DNA of 52,350 bases from Candidatus Cryptobacteroides intestinavium (GTDB lineage: Bacteria > Bacteroidota > Bacteroidia > Bacteroidales > UBA932), in the NCBI GenBank assembly GCA_017694845.1, contig JADIMI010000034.1:1-52350 (forward strand), written 5' to 3'. The translations under genes and the position numbers were made by a program. Positions 26,361-35,058 of this stretch are shown one piece after another (position 1 is the first letter of the stretch; each line of letters starts with the position of its first letter). The notes beneath the pieces are model-generated. The model was not told the DNA's origin. It saw only the letters and a program-made list of their open reading frames with translations, and did not search any database.

Positions 26361-26432
26361 ACGGTAATTGAATAAACAACACTGAAAACTTGCTGATAGA
26401 TGCATCCGCTGCATAAAGTGTTGCATTACCGT
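26361..26432 (-). repeat. Nested inverted repeat between nfnB-like gene and the membrane peptide
   Basis: Outer arms ACGGTAAT (26361-26368) and ATTACCGT (26425-26432), inner arms CAACACT (26377-26383) and AGTGTTG (26417-26423), and a central ATGCA/TGCAT hairpin (26400-26414). All three can pair in the same RNA. There is no T-run, so it is not a plain terminator; it may be a processing or attenuation structure inside the operon. Confidence 0.6.
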
Positions 26433-26460
26433 CAAAGATTTTACCGGTACCGGCCCGGCA

Positions 26461-27855
26461 CTATATGGTTTTAATATTCCGTATATATCTGTCTATGGCA
26501 GCGGCGGCCTTTCTCCCCGCCCCCATAGCCAGTATCACTGTAGCCGCACCTGTGACGGCATCCCCTCCGGCAAACACACCCGGACGGGATGTGGCGCCAT
26601 CCTCATCTGCAGCTATACATCCCCTGCGTGTCGTCTCCAGACCTTCCGTAGTCCTCGAGATCAGCGGGTTTGGAGAAGTTCCGAGAGCCATGATCACCTC
26701 ATCCGCCTCTATCTCGAACTCAGAACCAGGCACGGGCACAGGAGAACGGCGTCCGCTCGCATCCGGCTCTCCGAGCTCCATTCTGATACACCTTATACCT
26801 CTTACCCAGCCTTTCTCATCACCCAGTATCTCCACAGGATTGGTGAGCATCATAAACTCAACGCCTTCATCCTTGGCGTGATGCACCTCCTCGCGTCTGG
26901 CAGGCAGCTCGTTCTCCGTCCTGCGGTAGACTATGGCCGTATCGGATCCGAGCCTCAGAGCAGTACGGGCGGCATCCATCGCCACATTTCCTCCTCCGAC
27001 CACAACCACTTTCCTGCCACGGATCACAGGAGTGAGATAGTCATCCCTGTAGGCCTTCATCAGATTGTTCCTCGTAAGGAACTCATTGGCAGAGAAGACA
27101 CCGTTGAGATTCTCACCGGGAATGCCCATAAATCTCGGGAGACCGGCCCCCGAGCCGATGAACACAGCGGAAAATCCCTCCCTGTCAAGCAGGGAATCGA
27201 CCGTGACAGTCCTTCCCGCAACGACATCCGTCACTATCTTCACCCCGAGAGAGCAGACTGCATCGATCTCCGGCTTGACAACCTTCTCCTTTGGAAGCCT
27301 GAACTCCGGTATCCCGTACTCCAGCACCCCGCCAGGCTTATGCAGAGCCTCGAACACCGTCACATCGTATCCCATTTTCGCCAGGTCGGAAGCACAGGCC
27401 AGCCCGGCAGGACCGCTGCCGATCACAGCGACCTTATATCCGTTCGACGGCGCCACAGACGGCCTGACCGCACCGTTCTCCCTGTTCCAGTCGGCGACAA
27501 AACGTTCCAGCTGGCCTATCGCCACAGGCTCGCCCTTCACTCCAAGTATGCAGCTGCCTTCGCACTGCGTCTCCTGAGGGCAGACCCTTCCGCAGACGGC
27601 AGGAAGAGAAGAATCCTCGGCAATGACAGCAGCCGCCCCGGAGAAATCCCCAGCCGCGACACGGGATATGAAATCCGGTATCCTTATGTTCACAGGACAG
27701 GCGCCGACACATCTTGGATTTCTGCAATGCAGACATCTCGATGCCTCCGTCATTGCCTCCCTGGCATCATATCCATAGCATACCTCATCGAAATTGGTAG
27801 CCCTGACTTTCGGGTCCTGCTCCCTTGCAGGCACCCGCGGTATCCTTTCCGCCAT
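26461..27855 (-). CDS. GltD/NfnB-like FAD, Fe-S NADPH oxidoreductase subunit
   Basis: A 464-residue flavoprotein, commonly annotated as homotetrameric NADPH-dependent glutamate synthase. The N-terminal domain carries two [4Fe-4S] motifs (CLHCRNPRCVGACP about 37-50, and CGRVCPQETQCEGSC about 88-102). The FAD fold follows with GSGPAGLACASDLAKMGYDV (about 146-165) and GGVLEYGIP, and then the NADP fold VVVVGGGNVAMDAAR. Because the next upstream gene encodes the FAD/[2Fe-2S] partner, the pair is better read as NfnAB, the electron-bifurcating NADH-dependent reduced ferredoxin:NADP+ oxidoreductase, which makes NADPH from NADH plus reduced ferredoxin. No glutamate-synthase large subunit is adjacent. 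Twelve bases separate the two genes. Confidence 0.85.
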   Translation of the reverse strand: MAERIPRVPAREQDPKVRATNFDEVCYGYDAREAMTEASRCLHCRNPRCVGACPVNIRIPDFISRVAAGDFSGAAAVIAEDSSLPAVCGRVCPQETQCEGSCILGVKGEPVAIGQLERFVADWNRENGAVRPSVAPSNGYKVAVIGSGPAGLACASDLAKMGYDVTVFEALHKPGGVLEYGIPEFRLPKEKVVKPEIDAVCSLGVKIVTDVVAGRTVTVDSLLDREGFSAVFIGSGAGLPRFMGIPGENLNGVFSANEFLTRNNLMKAYRDDYLTPVIRGRKVVVVGGGNVAMDAARTALRLGSDTAIVYRRTENELPARREEVHHAKDEGVEFMMLTNPVEILGDEKGWVRGIRCIRMELGEPDASGRRSPVPVPGSEFEIEADEVIMALGTSPNPLISRTTEGLETTRRGCIAADEDGATSRPGVFAGGDAVTGAATVILAMGAGRKAAAAIDRYIRNIKTI

Positions 27856-27867
27856 TTTATCTCCGTT

Positions 27868-28728
27868 TTAATTCCTTATATCTATCTTGCATATATGAGG
27901 CCCGGCCTCCTTCTCCTCGCTGCGGTACATCGTCTGCCTGCGCATCGCCTCATCGAAATCCACCTCGTATCCGTCAAACTCAGGACCTTCCACACAGGCG
28001 AACCTGGTCTTTCCTCCGACAGTCACCCTGCAGGCGCCGCACATACCCGTCCCGTCCACCATCAGCGTATTGAGACTCACTGTTATCGGAAGCCCCAGCC
28101 TCTTTGCCGTCAGAGCAGCGAACTTCATCATTATCATAGGTCCTATCGCCACCGACATAGTGTATTGACGTCCCTGTTCAAGCACAAGGTTCTCCAGCAG
28201 TCCGGTCACCATTCCGTGGAACCCTTCAGACCCATCATCCGTACAGATATACAGGTTGTCGCAACACATAGCCATCTCCTCCTTGTAGATCAGCAGAGAT
28301 GATGTCTTGGCTCCGATAATGACATCCACCGGCACACCGCGTGAATGCAGCCATTTCACCTGAGGAAAGACAGGGGCCGCCCCCACTCCACCGGCAATGA
28401 ACACATACCTCTGCCCTGCCAGCTGCTCCGGGGTCTTCCCCACAAACTCTGAAGGCATCCCGAGCGGGCCGACTACATCCGCAAAAGACTGTCCCTCCTC
28501 GAAGGAGCAGATATCCTTCGTCGAAGCCCCTATCTCCTGGGTTACGATCGTAACCGTCCCTCTTCCGGGGTCGTAGTCGCTGATAGTCAACGGCACACGC
28601 TCCCCCTTCTCCTCTGTCCTGACTATCAGGAACTGTCCCGGCAGGGCTGATTCCGCAACCCTCGGCGCTTCCACCTCCATCCTGTACACCAGAGGTGTAA
28701 GCCTCTCTTTCTTTACAATCATAAACAT
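27868..28728 (-). CDS. NfnA-like FAD/[2Fe-2S] oxidoreductase subunit
   Basis: A 286-residue protein of the sulfide/dihydroorotate dehydrogenase-like FAD/NAD-binding group (PyrK/NfnA family). It opens with a FAD-binding barrel (GQFLIVRT, RVPLTISDYD), continues with the NAD(P) domain (FIAGGVGAAPVFPQ) and closes with the cluster segment MCGACRVTVGGKTRFACVEG, which supplies the [2Fe-2S] ligands. In NfnAB this subunit takes electrons from NADH. It lies one base after the barrel protein gene and 12 bases before the GltD-like partner. ATG at 28722 (third codon) is an alternative start. Confidence 0.85.
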   Translation of the reverse strand: MFMIVKKERLTPLVYRMEVEAPRVAESALPGQFLIVRTEEKGERVPLTISDYDPGRGTVTIVTQEIGASTKDICSFEEGQSFADVVGPLGMPSEFVGKTPEQLAGQRYVFIAGGVGAAPVFPQVKWLHSRGVPVDVIIGAKTSSLLIYKEEMAMCCDNLYICTDDGSEGFHGMVTGLLENLVLEQGRQYTMSVAIGPMIMMKFAALTAKRLGLPITVSLNTLMVDGTGMCGACRVTVGGKTRFACVEGPEFDGYEVDFDEAMRRQTMYRSEEKEAGPHICKIDIRN

Positions 28729-28729
28729 A

Positions 28730-30475
28730 TCATCGTCTTTTATCCGGTTTATCCAGTGAAAACTTCACTCCCGCATATATTCTCACCCCGAGCAGCGGCC
28801 CCCATACTGCACTGGCATCGAACGAAGGCTGCCGTGCGGAAACGGTGCCATCCTCATCCCTCACACTCCCGAGTATGACATTCTTCTGCCTGAAGTCAGT
28901 CAGGTTCTCCCCTGCCAGATATATTTCCACCAACCTGAACCTTCTTGCAATACGGCAGTCGAGCACAGAATATACCGGAGTGCGTCCGTTCCTGTACAGA
29001 AGGTTCCCGTTCTCATCGGTATCATCCTCCATAAAACGGTATACCCTTGATGGACCGTACAGCGATGCGGTGAGCCCGAACATCCATTTCCGGCTTCCGG
29101 TCTCGTACTGCAGATCCACAGTTCCCTTGAAACGGCCGGTCAGAGGCCGCTCGACCGGATAGTCCGCCCCGCGGTACTCGATCCTGGCATCGGTATAGCG
29201 GAAATGTGCATCTACCGTGAACCGCTCCACCGGCTGCACCTTGAAATCCATTATGAAAGTATCCGTATAGGACCGTCTTCCATCCAGGCTGTAGAACCAT
29301 ATCTGTGTAGCATTGGTCCCGGTATTCCCGTATTCATAGTCCACCACCATCTGCTGCGCGAACTGCGTCCGCGAATATCCCAGGCTCAGATATGTGTCCG
29401 AAGATGCTCCGAAAGGAAGGTATACGGTAACGTCACCTCCATACGTCCAGGCATCCTCCAGCGTATGGGACAGCCAGTCCCCCATAAAAGTCTTTCCCGT
29501 ATAGAACACCCCCATATTGTCCATCAGAGGGTCGGCATATTCAAGCCTCCTTCTTCCGCAGACACTGATGACAAGCCTCTCATCAGGCGAATATCTCAGA
29601 GATACATCGGGAGAAATCCGGAACCCGGTCCCGGCATCATCCGCCCCGCTGTACCAGTGTCCTCCCAGCCTGACATCCGCAGTCAGTCTGTCCCCGTACC
29701 TGAAGACATATTCCCCGAATACGCCGGCATCCAGCAGACCCGTCCTTCCCGGACCGTCGCCCCCCTGCTCCGTCATAGGCAGGACCCTCAGGAAATCCTC
29801 GTCATACACATCGTACCTCCCTTCCAGACCCGCGGCCACCGTGTGATGGCTGCCAATCTCCGTCATATACGAAACGCCTGCCCGCGAAGAATGCCGGCCG
29901 GCAAGGTATCTCGTCGAACCTGCCAGCATATCCATATCATTATATGAATAACGGACATCCGCACGGATCATCCGTGAGCCATCATCCTTCAGGGGAATCT
30001 CCGAACTGACAAAGCCTCCTGCAGACCGCCTCAGCATATCAGTCCCCCAGGGAACAGGATTCCTGTAGTCGTGCGATGTCATCATTTCCATATATGCCTC
30101 CGGATCGTAGCCGTACTGTCCTCCCCTGCGGCCGTTCTGCAGGGCATCTACGCCGAACCTTATCCTCGTCCCTCCATCAGACATATAGAGCCAGCTGTTG
30201 CCGAGACTTATGTCCAGCATCTCAGCCGTATCCATATATCCATCCCCGTTACGGTCGAAACTCCGGAGATTCCCGGAAACATTCCCGTAAATGTCCGTGC
30301 TCCACTTTCTGCCTGCCGTTATGGAAGATGCCGCACCGAACTTCATCTGCGTGTCGCTGGACACAGAAGCATCAAGAACGAGAGGCTTACCATCCGCAGA
30401 TCCGCCCTGACCGGCGCACAGAGCACAGGAAATCAATGACAGTGAAACAGTTATGAGCGACACACGCAATTTCAT
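28730..30475 (-). CDS. TonB-dependent-receptor-type beta-barrel without plug domain
   Basis: A 581-residue outer-membrane protein. After a signal peptide (to about residue 22) it goes straight into barrel strands. I see no carboxypeptidase-like domain, no TonB box and no plug motifs, although complete receptors of this kind are usually 700-1000 residues. The barrel ending is receptor-like: GENLTDFRQKNVILGS near 530, then WGPLLGVRIYAGVKF; 9 charged residues follow the last aromatic. DRNGDGYMDTAE near residue 75 has the spacing of an EF-hand-like calcium loop, as in several Bacteroidota receptors of the BtuB-like group. It could be an open pore or a receptor remnant that has stayed in frame. 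It leads the operon with the Nfn-like genes. Confidence 0.7.
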   Translation of the reverse strand: MKLRVSLITVSLSLISCALCAGQGGSADGKPLVLDASVSSDTQMKFGAASSITAGRKWSTDIYGNVSGNLRSFDRNGDGYMDTAEMLDISLGNSWLYMSDGGTRIRFGVDALQNGRRGGQYGYDPEAYMEMMTSHDYRNPVPWGTDMLRRSAGGFVSSEIPLKDDGSRMIRADVRYSYNDMDMLAGSTRYLAGRHSSRAGVSYMTEIGSHHTVAAGLEGRYDVYDEDFLRVLPMTEQGGDGPGRTGLLDAGVFGEYVFRYGDRLTADVRLGGHWYSGADDAGTGFRISPDVSLRYSPDERLVISVCGRRRLEYADPLMDNMGVFYTGKTFMGDWLSHTLEDAWTYGGDVTVYLPFGASSDTYLSLGYSRTQFAQQMVVDYEYGNTGTNATQIWFYSLDGRRSYTDTFIMDFKVQPVERFTVDAHFRYTDARIEYRGADYPVERPLTGRFKGTVDLQYETGSRKWMFGLTASLYGPSRVYRFMEDDTDENGNLLYRNGRTPVYSVLDCRIARRFRLVEIYLAGENLTDFRQKNVILGSVRDEDGTVSARQPSFDASAVWGPLLGVRIYAGVKFSLDKPDKRR

Positions 30476-30497
30476 CCTCTATTCTTGCTTTAAGGCG

Positions 30498-30505
30498 CAA
30501 AAATA
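30498..30505 (-). promoter_or_regulatory. Probable -7 element for the barrel/Nfn/DUF4954 run
   Basis: TATTTTTG followed by C on the minus strand; the start site would be near 30491, about 16 bases before the ATG. The -33 element is not clear. Confidence 0.55.
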
Positions 30506-30529
30506 AGAAATTTCTTCCGATAAATTCGT

Positions 30530-30537
30530 TACCTTTG
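30530..30537 (+). promoter_or_regulatory. Probable -7 element for sppA
   Basis: TACCTTTG matches TAnnTTTG; the start site would be near 30544. A TTG at 30535 inside this box would lengthen the sppA frame by nine codons but cannot be the start if this promoter is used, so the ATG at 30562 is preferred. Confidence 0.55.
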
Positions 30538-30561
30538 TATGATTGTAAATTTTCGGCATAT

Positions 30562-32331
30562 ATGAAAGATTTTGTAAAAATGACACTGGCCGCCATCCTC
30601 GGCTGCCTGATTGTCGGGGCTGTGATGACTGTGATAGGATTCGGGATAATAGGGTCGATCGCCGCCCTCGGGAGCACCCAGCCGGTAATGCCGCGGGAAG
30701 GCATCCTCACAGTGGACCTGTCCAAAGTCACCCTCTCGGAACAGGCTGTACCGGCCGACATCAGAGCCGTGCTCGAAGGAGACTCCCGCACATCGATGGG
30801 CATCTGGACTGCAGTCCGGGCGATACAGACAGCGGCTGCCGACCCTGCCGTAAGGTTCATTCTCCTCAAGCCGGATGGAGTATCCGGGGAAATGGGAGCC
30901 ATAGAGGAGCTCAGGACATCCCTCGAAAGGTTCAGGACAAGCGGCAAGGCCGTCATATCCTACATCGAGACACCATCCAATGCATCATACTACCTTGCAT
31001 CCGTCTCCGACAAGATTTTCATGTCGGACTATGACGGAGGAATGAATATGCTGACCGGCTTCTCGACCCAGCAGATGTTCCTCAAGGACATACTCGACAG
31101 GCTCGGAATCAATGTCCAGCTGATCCGCCACGGCAAATACAAGTCTGCCGGGGAAATGTTCATCCGCAACTCGATAAGTCCGGAGAACAGGGAGCAGAAC
31201 CAGGTTATGGTCAATTCTTTGTGGAAAGGATGGGCTGAAAGGATGGCATCGGCCAGAGAAATGGGCTTCGAGGAGTTCAACGCGCTCGTAGATGACCTGA
31301 AACTCGACAACTCGGAAGACTTCCTTGAATACGGGCTCGTGGATGAACTGATGTCCAGAGAGGAGCTCGGAGCAAGGATCAGCGGTCTCTACGGAGCGGA
31401 AAAGATAGAGGATGTCAGCCAGATATCGTTCGCCGACTATGCCGCGGCCAAGGTCCTGCCGAACTACAGGGCGGATGACAGGATCGCCATAGTCTATGCA
31501 AACGGAGAGATAATAGACGGGACCGACAAGGAACAGGTGGCAGGAGACCGGTTCGCTGCAATAATCTCGGATGTCCGCAGGGACTCTACCGTCAAGGCCG
31601 TGGTTCTCAGGGTGAATTCACCAGGCGGAAGCGTCCTTGCATCATCAAAGATAAGAAACGAGATAGACCTTCTCAAGGAAGTGAAGCCGGTAGTGGCATC
31701 ATTCGGCAGCTACGCCGCATCCGGAGGATACTGGATCTCCAGCGGATGCGACTACATTTTCTCCGATGCATCCACCCTCACCGGCTCTATCGGAGTCTTC
31801 AGTATGATACCTGACTTCAGCAGGACAGCGGACAAGATCGGGATAGAGATCACGAACATAAGTTCGAACAGGCACGGAGACATGTATTCCGGAATGCGGG
31901 CCCTCGATGATGCCGAGATAGCATATATGCAGGGCTCCGTAGAAGACATCTACGAGACTTTCACATCCATAGTCGCCGAAGGGCGCAGCCTCGACAAGGC
32001 TTATGTGGATGAGATCGCCCAGGGCCGTGTATGGGCAGGGGCGGATGCCCTCGACAGAGGACTTGTAGACCAGATAGGCGGGCTGGAGGATGCGGTGAAC
32101 TACGCCATCTCCCTGACAGGCAGCCAGAACACCGACATCTCGGCATGGCAGGTGGCAGAATATCCGAGACCCGCGACCACTATGGAAATGCTGATGGAAA
32201 TGTTCGGACAGAATGCATCCGTATTCAGAGGCACACCTCTGGAATCCGTAGAGACTGCATTCCGAGGCTGGAACGAATCCATGACCGGACAGGTCTATGC
32301 CCGTATGCCATACGAAATAACCGTCAGGTAG
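30562..32331 (+). CDS. sppA: Signal peptide peptidase SppA, long (67K) type
   Basis: SppA is an inner-membrane serine protease with a Ser-Lys dyad that degrades cleaved signal peptides. The 589-residue product has one N-terminal membrane anchor (residues 7-36) and two tandem S49 domains, as in E. coli. The catalytic Lys lies in GKYKSAGEMF (Lys194, matching E. coli Lys209) and the nucleophile in SYAASGGYW (Ser387, matching Ser409). PGGSVLASSKI (about 354) supplies the oxyanion region. It converges with tilS, 41 bases away, with no clear terminator between them. Confidence 0.93.
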   Translation: MKDFVKMTLAAILGCLIVGAVMTVIGFGIIGSIAALGSTQPVMPREGILTVDLSKVTLSEQAVPADIRAVLEGDSRTSMGIWTAVRAIQTAAADPAVRFILLKPDGVSGEMGAIEELRTSLERFRTSGKAVISYIETPSNASYYLASVSDKIFMSDYDGGMNMLTGFSTQQMFLKDILDRLGINVQLIRHGKYKSAGEMFIRNSISPENREQNQVMVNSLWKGWAERMASAREMGFEEFNALVDDLKLDNSEDFLEYGLVDELMSREELGARISGLYGAEKIEDVSQISFADYAAAKVLPNYRADDRIAIVYANGEIIDGTDKEQVAGDRFAAIISDVRRDSTVKAVVLRVNSPGGSVLASSKIRNEIDLLKEVKPVVASFGSYAASGGYWISSGCDYIFSDASTLTGSIGVFSMIPDFSRTADKIGIEITNISSNRHGDMYSGMRALDDAEIAYMQGSVEDIYETFTSIVAEGRSLDKAYVDEIAQGRVWAGADALDRGLVDQIGGLEDAVNYAISLTGSQNTDISAWQVAEYPRPATTMEMLMEMFGQNASVFRGTPLESVETAFRGWNESMTGQVYARMPYEITVR

Positions 32332-32372
32332 GAACCTGCGTCAGAACAGGATCCGGAACGTCAGAAACCGGA

Positions 32373-33872
32373 CTATTCCAGAGACAGCACCAGCACATAG
32401 GCCGTATCACCGGTGACTTTCAGCGAATCATCGATCCGCACCCCTACAATTGCACCGATATGGCCGTCATAGCCATCTCCCTGCACGGCGACAACAGCCG
32501 AGGACTTTCTGAATGCATCGAACTTAAGGTCAGTGAACAGGTCACTGACCTTTTTCTTTCCACGCATTCCCAGAGGACGCATCCAGTCCCCCGCCCTCCA
32601 TCTGCGGCACCGGAACGGGAACGGAAGCGAAGAGCTGTCGCAGATCACTGTCCCGGCCGGACATTCAAGAGAGACAAAGGAGCTGCGGGGCCTGACCTCC
32701 ACCGTAAAGGCATCATTCCCGAGACTGTATCTTCCAGGTCCGGTGACAGTGACGGCCCCATCACCATCACATACTGCATCAGACATGACCGCATCCTGCA
32801 TATCCAGCCGGCGGATGACGATGGCATCCGATGCAGTGACCATAATATGCGTACCTGAACGGAAGAACTTTCCCGCAAGGGTCGCCCTGTCCGTCATAGA
32901 TGCTTTCAGAAGCTTCTCCACAGCCGAAATGACAGCGCTGTTGAAACCGTACGGCTCGAGATACATATACAGAAGATATGGCCAGTGACGGAAGGACATC
33001 AGAGACCGTATCCCGATCCTCACCTCCTCTCCGGTCTCTCCCTCACGGAGCACCCGCGGGGCTTCAGGCCTGGTGGAAGACATAACAAGCTCCCGGAGCA
33101 GTCCATCGGCCTCCGAGAAATATCCCATTTCCCGGTTGAGTGTCTTTATAAACGACGGATTGATCTTCTCCAGAAGAGGAAAGACCTCATTCCTTATGCT
33201 GTTGCGTCTGTAGACCGTATCAGCATTGGTGCTGTCCTCACGGTACCTTACATTCATAGATCGGACATAGCCTTCGATCTGCTTCCTTGTGAACCCTATC
33301 ATAGGACGGCACAGGAACGGAACCATATCCCCCGGGGTATCCACCGAAGAGGGCTCATGGCGGCCGGATCCAGGCTGACACGGCAGACATGACAGCCTTC
33401 CCATTCCGGCAAGCCCCCGAAGCCCTGTCCCTCTCAACAGATTGAGCAGCAGTGTCTCGGCATTGTCATTGGCATTATGGGCCACCAGGACTCCGGCGAA
33501 TCCGTATTCTGAACAAAGCTGACCGAACCACCGGTAACGCAGTTCACGTGCAGCCATTTCGATGCTTAAACTGTTCGACGAAGCATATCCGGCAGTATCA
33601 AAGTCAGCGATATATATCTTTATCCCGTTATTCCTGCACCATTCCTTCACCATAGCGGCATCGGAATCACTCTCCCCGCCCCGGAGATGGAAATTGCAGT
33701 GCGCCACGGCGAAACGGATACCAAGAGAGGAATGTATGGCGAGATCAGCCATACACATAGAATCGATACCCCCGCTCACGGCGAGAATCACCCCGGGGAT
33801 CTCCCCGGAACGCATCCCGTCGAGAACCGTATCCGGCATTTCCCCGAGGGCGGTATCGAACTGCCTCTGCAT
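32373..33872 (-). CDS. tilS: tRNA(Ile)-lysidine synthetase
   Basis: TilS adds lysine to C34 of tRNA-Ile(CAU) so that it reads AUA and is charged with isoleucine; it is essential. The 499-residue product has the N-type ATP pyrophosphatase P-loop SGGIDS (33-38), AHCNFHLRG near 57, AHNANDNAETLLL near 131 and the RNSIRNEVFPLL segment near 227. The C-terminal TilS domain ends with WRAGDWMRPLGMRGKKKVSDLF, the typical motif near residue 430. It starts two bases after the DUF3078 stop, so it is co-transcribed with that gene and probably proS. Confidence 0.93.
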   Translation of the reverse strand: MQRQFDTALGEMPDTVLDGMRSGEIPGVILAVSGGIDSMCMADLAIHSSLGIRFAVAHCNFHLRGGESDSDAAMVKEWCRNNGIKIYIADFDTAGYASSNSLSIEMAARELRYRWFGQLCSEYGFAGVLVAHNANDNAETLLLNLLRGTGLRGLAGMGRLSCLPCQPGSGRHEPSSVDTPGDMVPFLCRPMIGFTRKQIEGYVRSMNVRYREDSTNADTVYRRNSIRNEVFPLLEKINPSFIKTLNREMGYFSEADGLLRELVMSSTRPEAPRVLREGETGEEVRIGIRSLMSFRHWPYLLYMYLEPYGFNSAVISAVEKLLKASMTDRATLAGKFFRSGTHIMVTASDAIVIRRLDMQDAVMSDAVCDGDGAVTVTGPGRYSLGNDAFTVEVRPRSSFVSLECPAGTVICDSSSLPFPFRCRRWRAGDWMRPLGMRGKKKVSDLFTDLKFDAFRKSSAVVAVQGDGYDGHIGAIVGVRIDDSLKVTGDTAYVLVLSLE

Positions 33873-33874
33873 CC

Positions 33875-34990
33875 CTACTTCTTTGTGGCGATCGTGTACA
33901 CGAAGCCGAATGAAAGCGACTCCTTGAACTGGACCCTCTGATGATTTGTCGTGGTGCCATCCTTCTCCACCTTGGATATCATCACCGTGTCATCATAGAT
34001 GAGGTTGGTGGTGAACATCATAGAGAAGAACTTCGCCAGCTTCCACTCGATCCTGTTGTCCCAGTTCACCCTCACGTTCTGCGGATTCTTCAGGTAGTTG
34101 GAGAACAGGAGTATCTGCGAGGTGTATTTGAAATTGTCATTGACATTCACCTTGATATCCACCTTCAGCTGGGCACCGAACTCGAACCTCGCCGGCCTGT
34201 AGCGCAGACCGTTGGCCACCTTGTAATCATCCGGATTCTGGAAATCGGCCTGGTCCGGAGCCACGGAGCCGGCGTCGACAAGCGGCATGCTGTAGCTCTC
34301 CCTCAGGCGCGGGTCATCCACGAAAACGATACCTCCCGTAAGAGGGGCAAGGTTGATGGTCAGCCAGTTGAAAGGATTGTAGTCGAGACCGAGACCGAGT
34401 GTCATATTGGCCGGAGAGAAGAATCCCGACTTGAGATTCCTGGCCTTGTTCCAGTCCGCAGTATTGTACTCCTCCCCTTCTGGAAGCGGAGTGCCATCAG
34501 CCCGGGAAGATGGAGTAGGATACTCGTAGGTATTCGAGAACTGCGACTTCAGGCTGTACTCGGCAGATATGAAAAGCTTGTCCACAGCCTTGTAGCCGAA
34601 CTTGCTCTCGAGATAGATACGGTCGTCGCTTTTCTGGAGCACAGGCTTGTCCGCAGAGTAGAGGAAGCCATAGTCAAGCTGGAGTCTGTTCGTCCACGAT
34701 ATATTGTCCTTGGCATAATTGGCGTTCCCATCGATATAGGCCTTTAGAGAATAGCTGTTATATCCTCCAGCGGCCCAGTTGAACAGGCCGGTCTGCCCGA
34801 AATCCATTTTTGTGGACAGGGAATTGGTCCAGAATTTCGGTTTCTCGGCGATCGTCTCCTTGTTTTCAGGGGCATTGCTCAAGGCCATAGCCGCCTCGGC
34901 AGCCGCCTTCTGGGCATCAGTCAGGCCCTCCTGGGCCGAAACCGCTGCACATATGGACAGCAGTCCCAGCATCAATAATGCCTTTTTCAT
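33875..34990 (-). CDS. DUF3078 outer-membrane/periplasmic protein
   Basis: A 371-residue secreted protein: signal peptide (LLMLGLLSICAAVSAQ), a short Ala/Glu-rich linker, then the DUF3078 domain with its usual opening PKFWTNSLSTKMDFGQTGLFNWAAGG and alternating strands (RLQLDYGF, FSSEYSLKSQF-like, MTLGLGLDYNPF) that suggest a small beta-barrel. The end, LSFGFVYTIATKK, is barrel-like with a short tail. The family is common in Bacteroidota and has no known role. It sits between proS and tilS on the same strand. Confidence 0.85.
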   Translation of the reverse strand: MKKALLMLGLLSICAAVSAQEGLTDAQKAAAEAAMALSNAPENKETIAEKPKFWTNSLSTKMDFGQTGLFNWAAGGYNSYSLKAYIDGNANYAKDNISWTNRLQLDYGFLYSADKPVLQKSDDRIYLESKFGYKAVDKLFISAEYSLKSQFSNTYEYPTPSSRADGTPLPEGEEYNTADWNKARNLKSGFFSPANMTLGLGLDYNPFNWLTINLAPLTGGIVFVDDPRLRESYSMPLVDAGSVAPDQADFQNPDDYKVANGLRYRPARFEFGAQLKVDIKVNVNDNFKYTSQILLFSNYLKNPQNVRVNWDNRIEWKLAKFFSMMFTTNLIYDDTVMISKVEKDGTTTNHQRVQFKESLSFGFVYTIATKK

Positions 34991-35058
34991 AGATGACAGG
35001 TGTTATGTTATCAATGTCCGTATTATTGTCCGGATAATTCCGGATATATGCGGGCTGA

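Noticed and set aside
26443..26452. CCGGTACCGG palindrome as terminator of the nfnB-like gene
   Set aside because: A perfect palindrome with almost no loop and no T-run cannot act as an intrinsic terminator.
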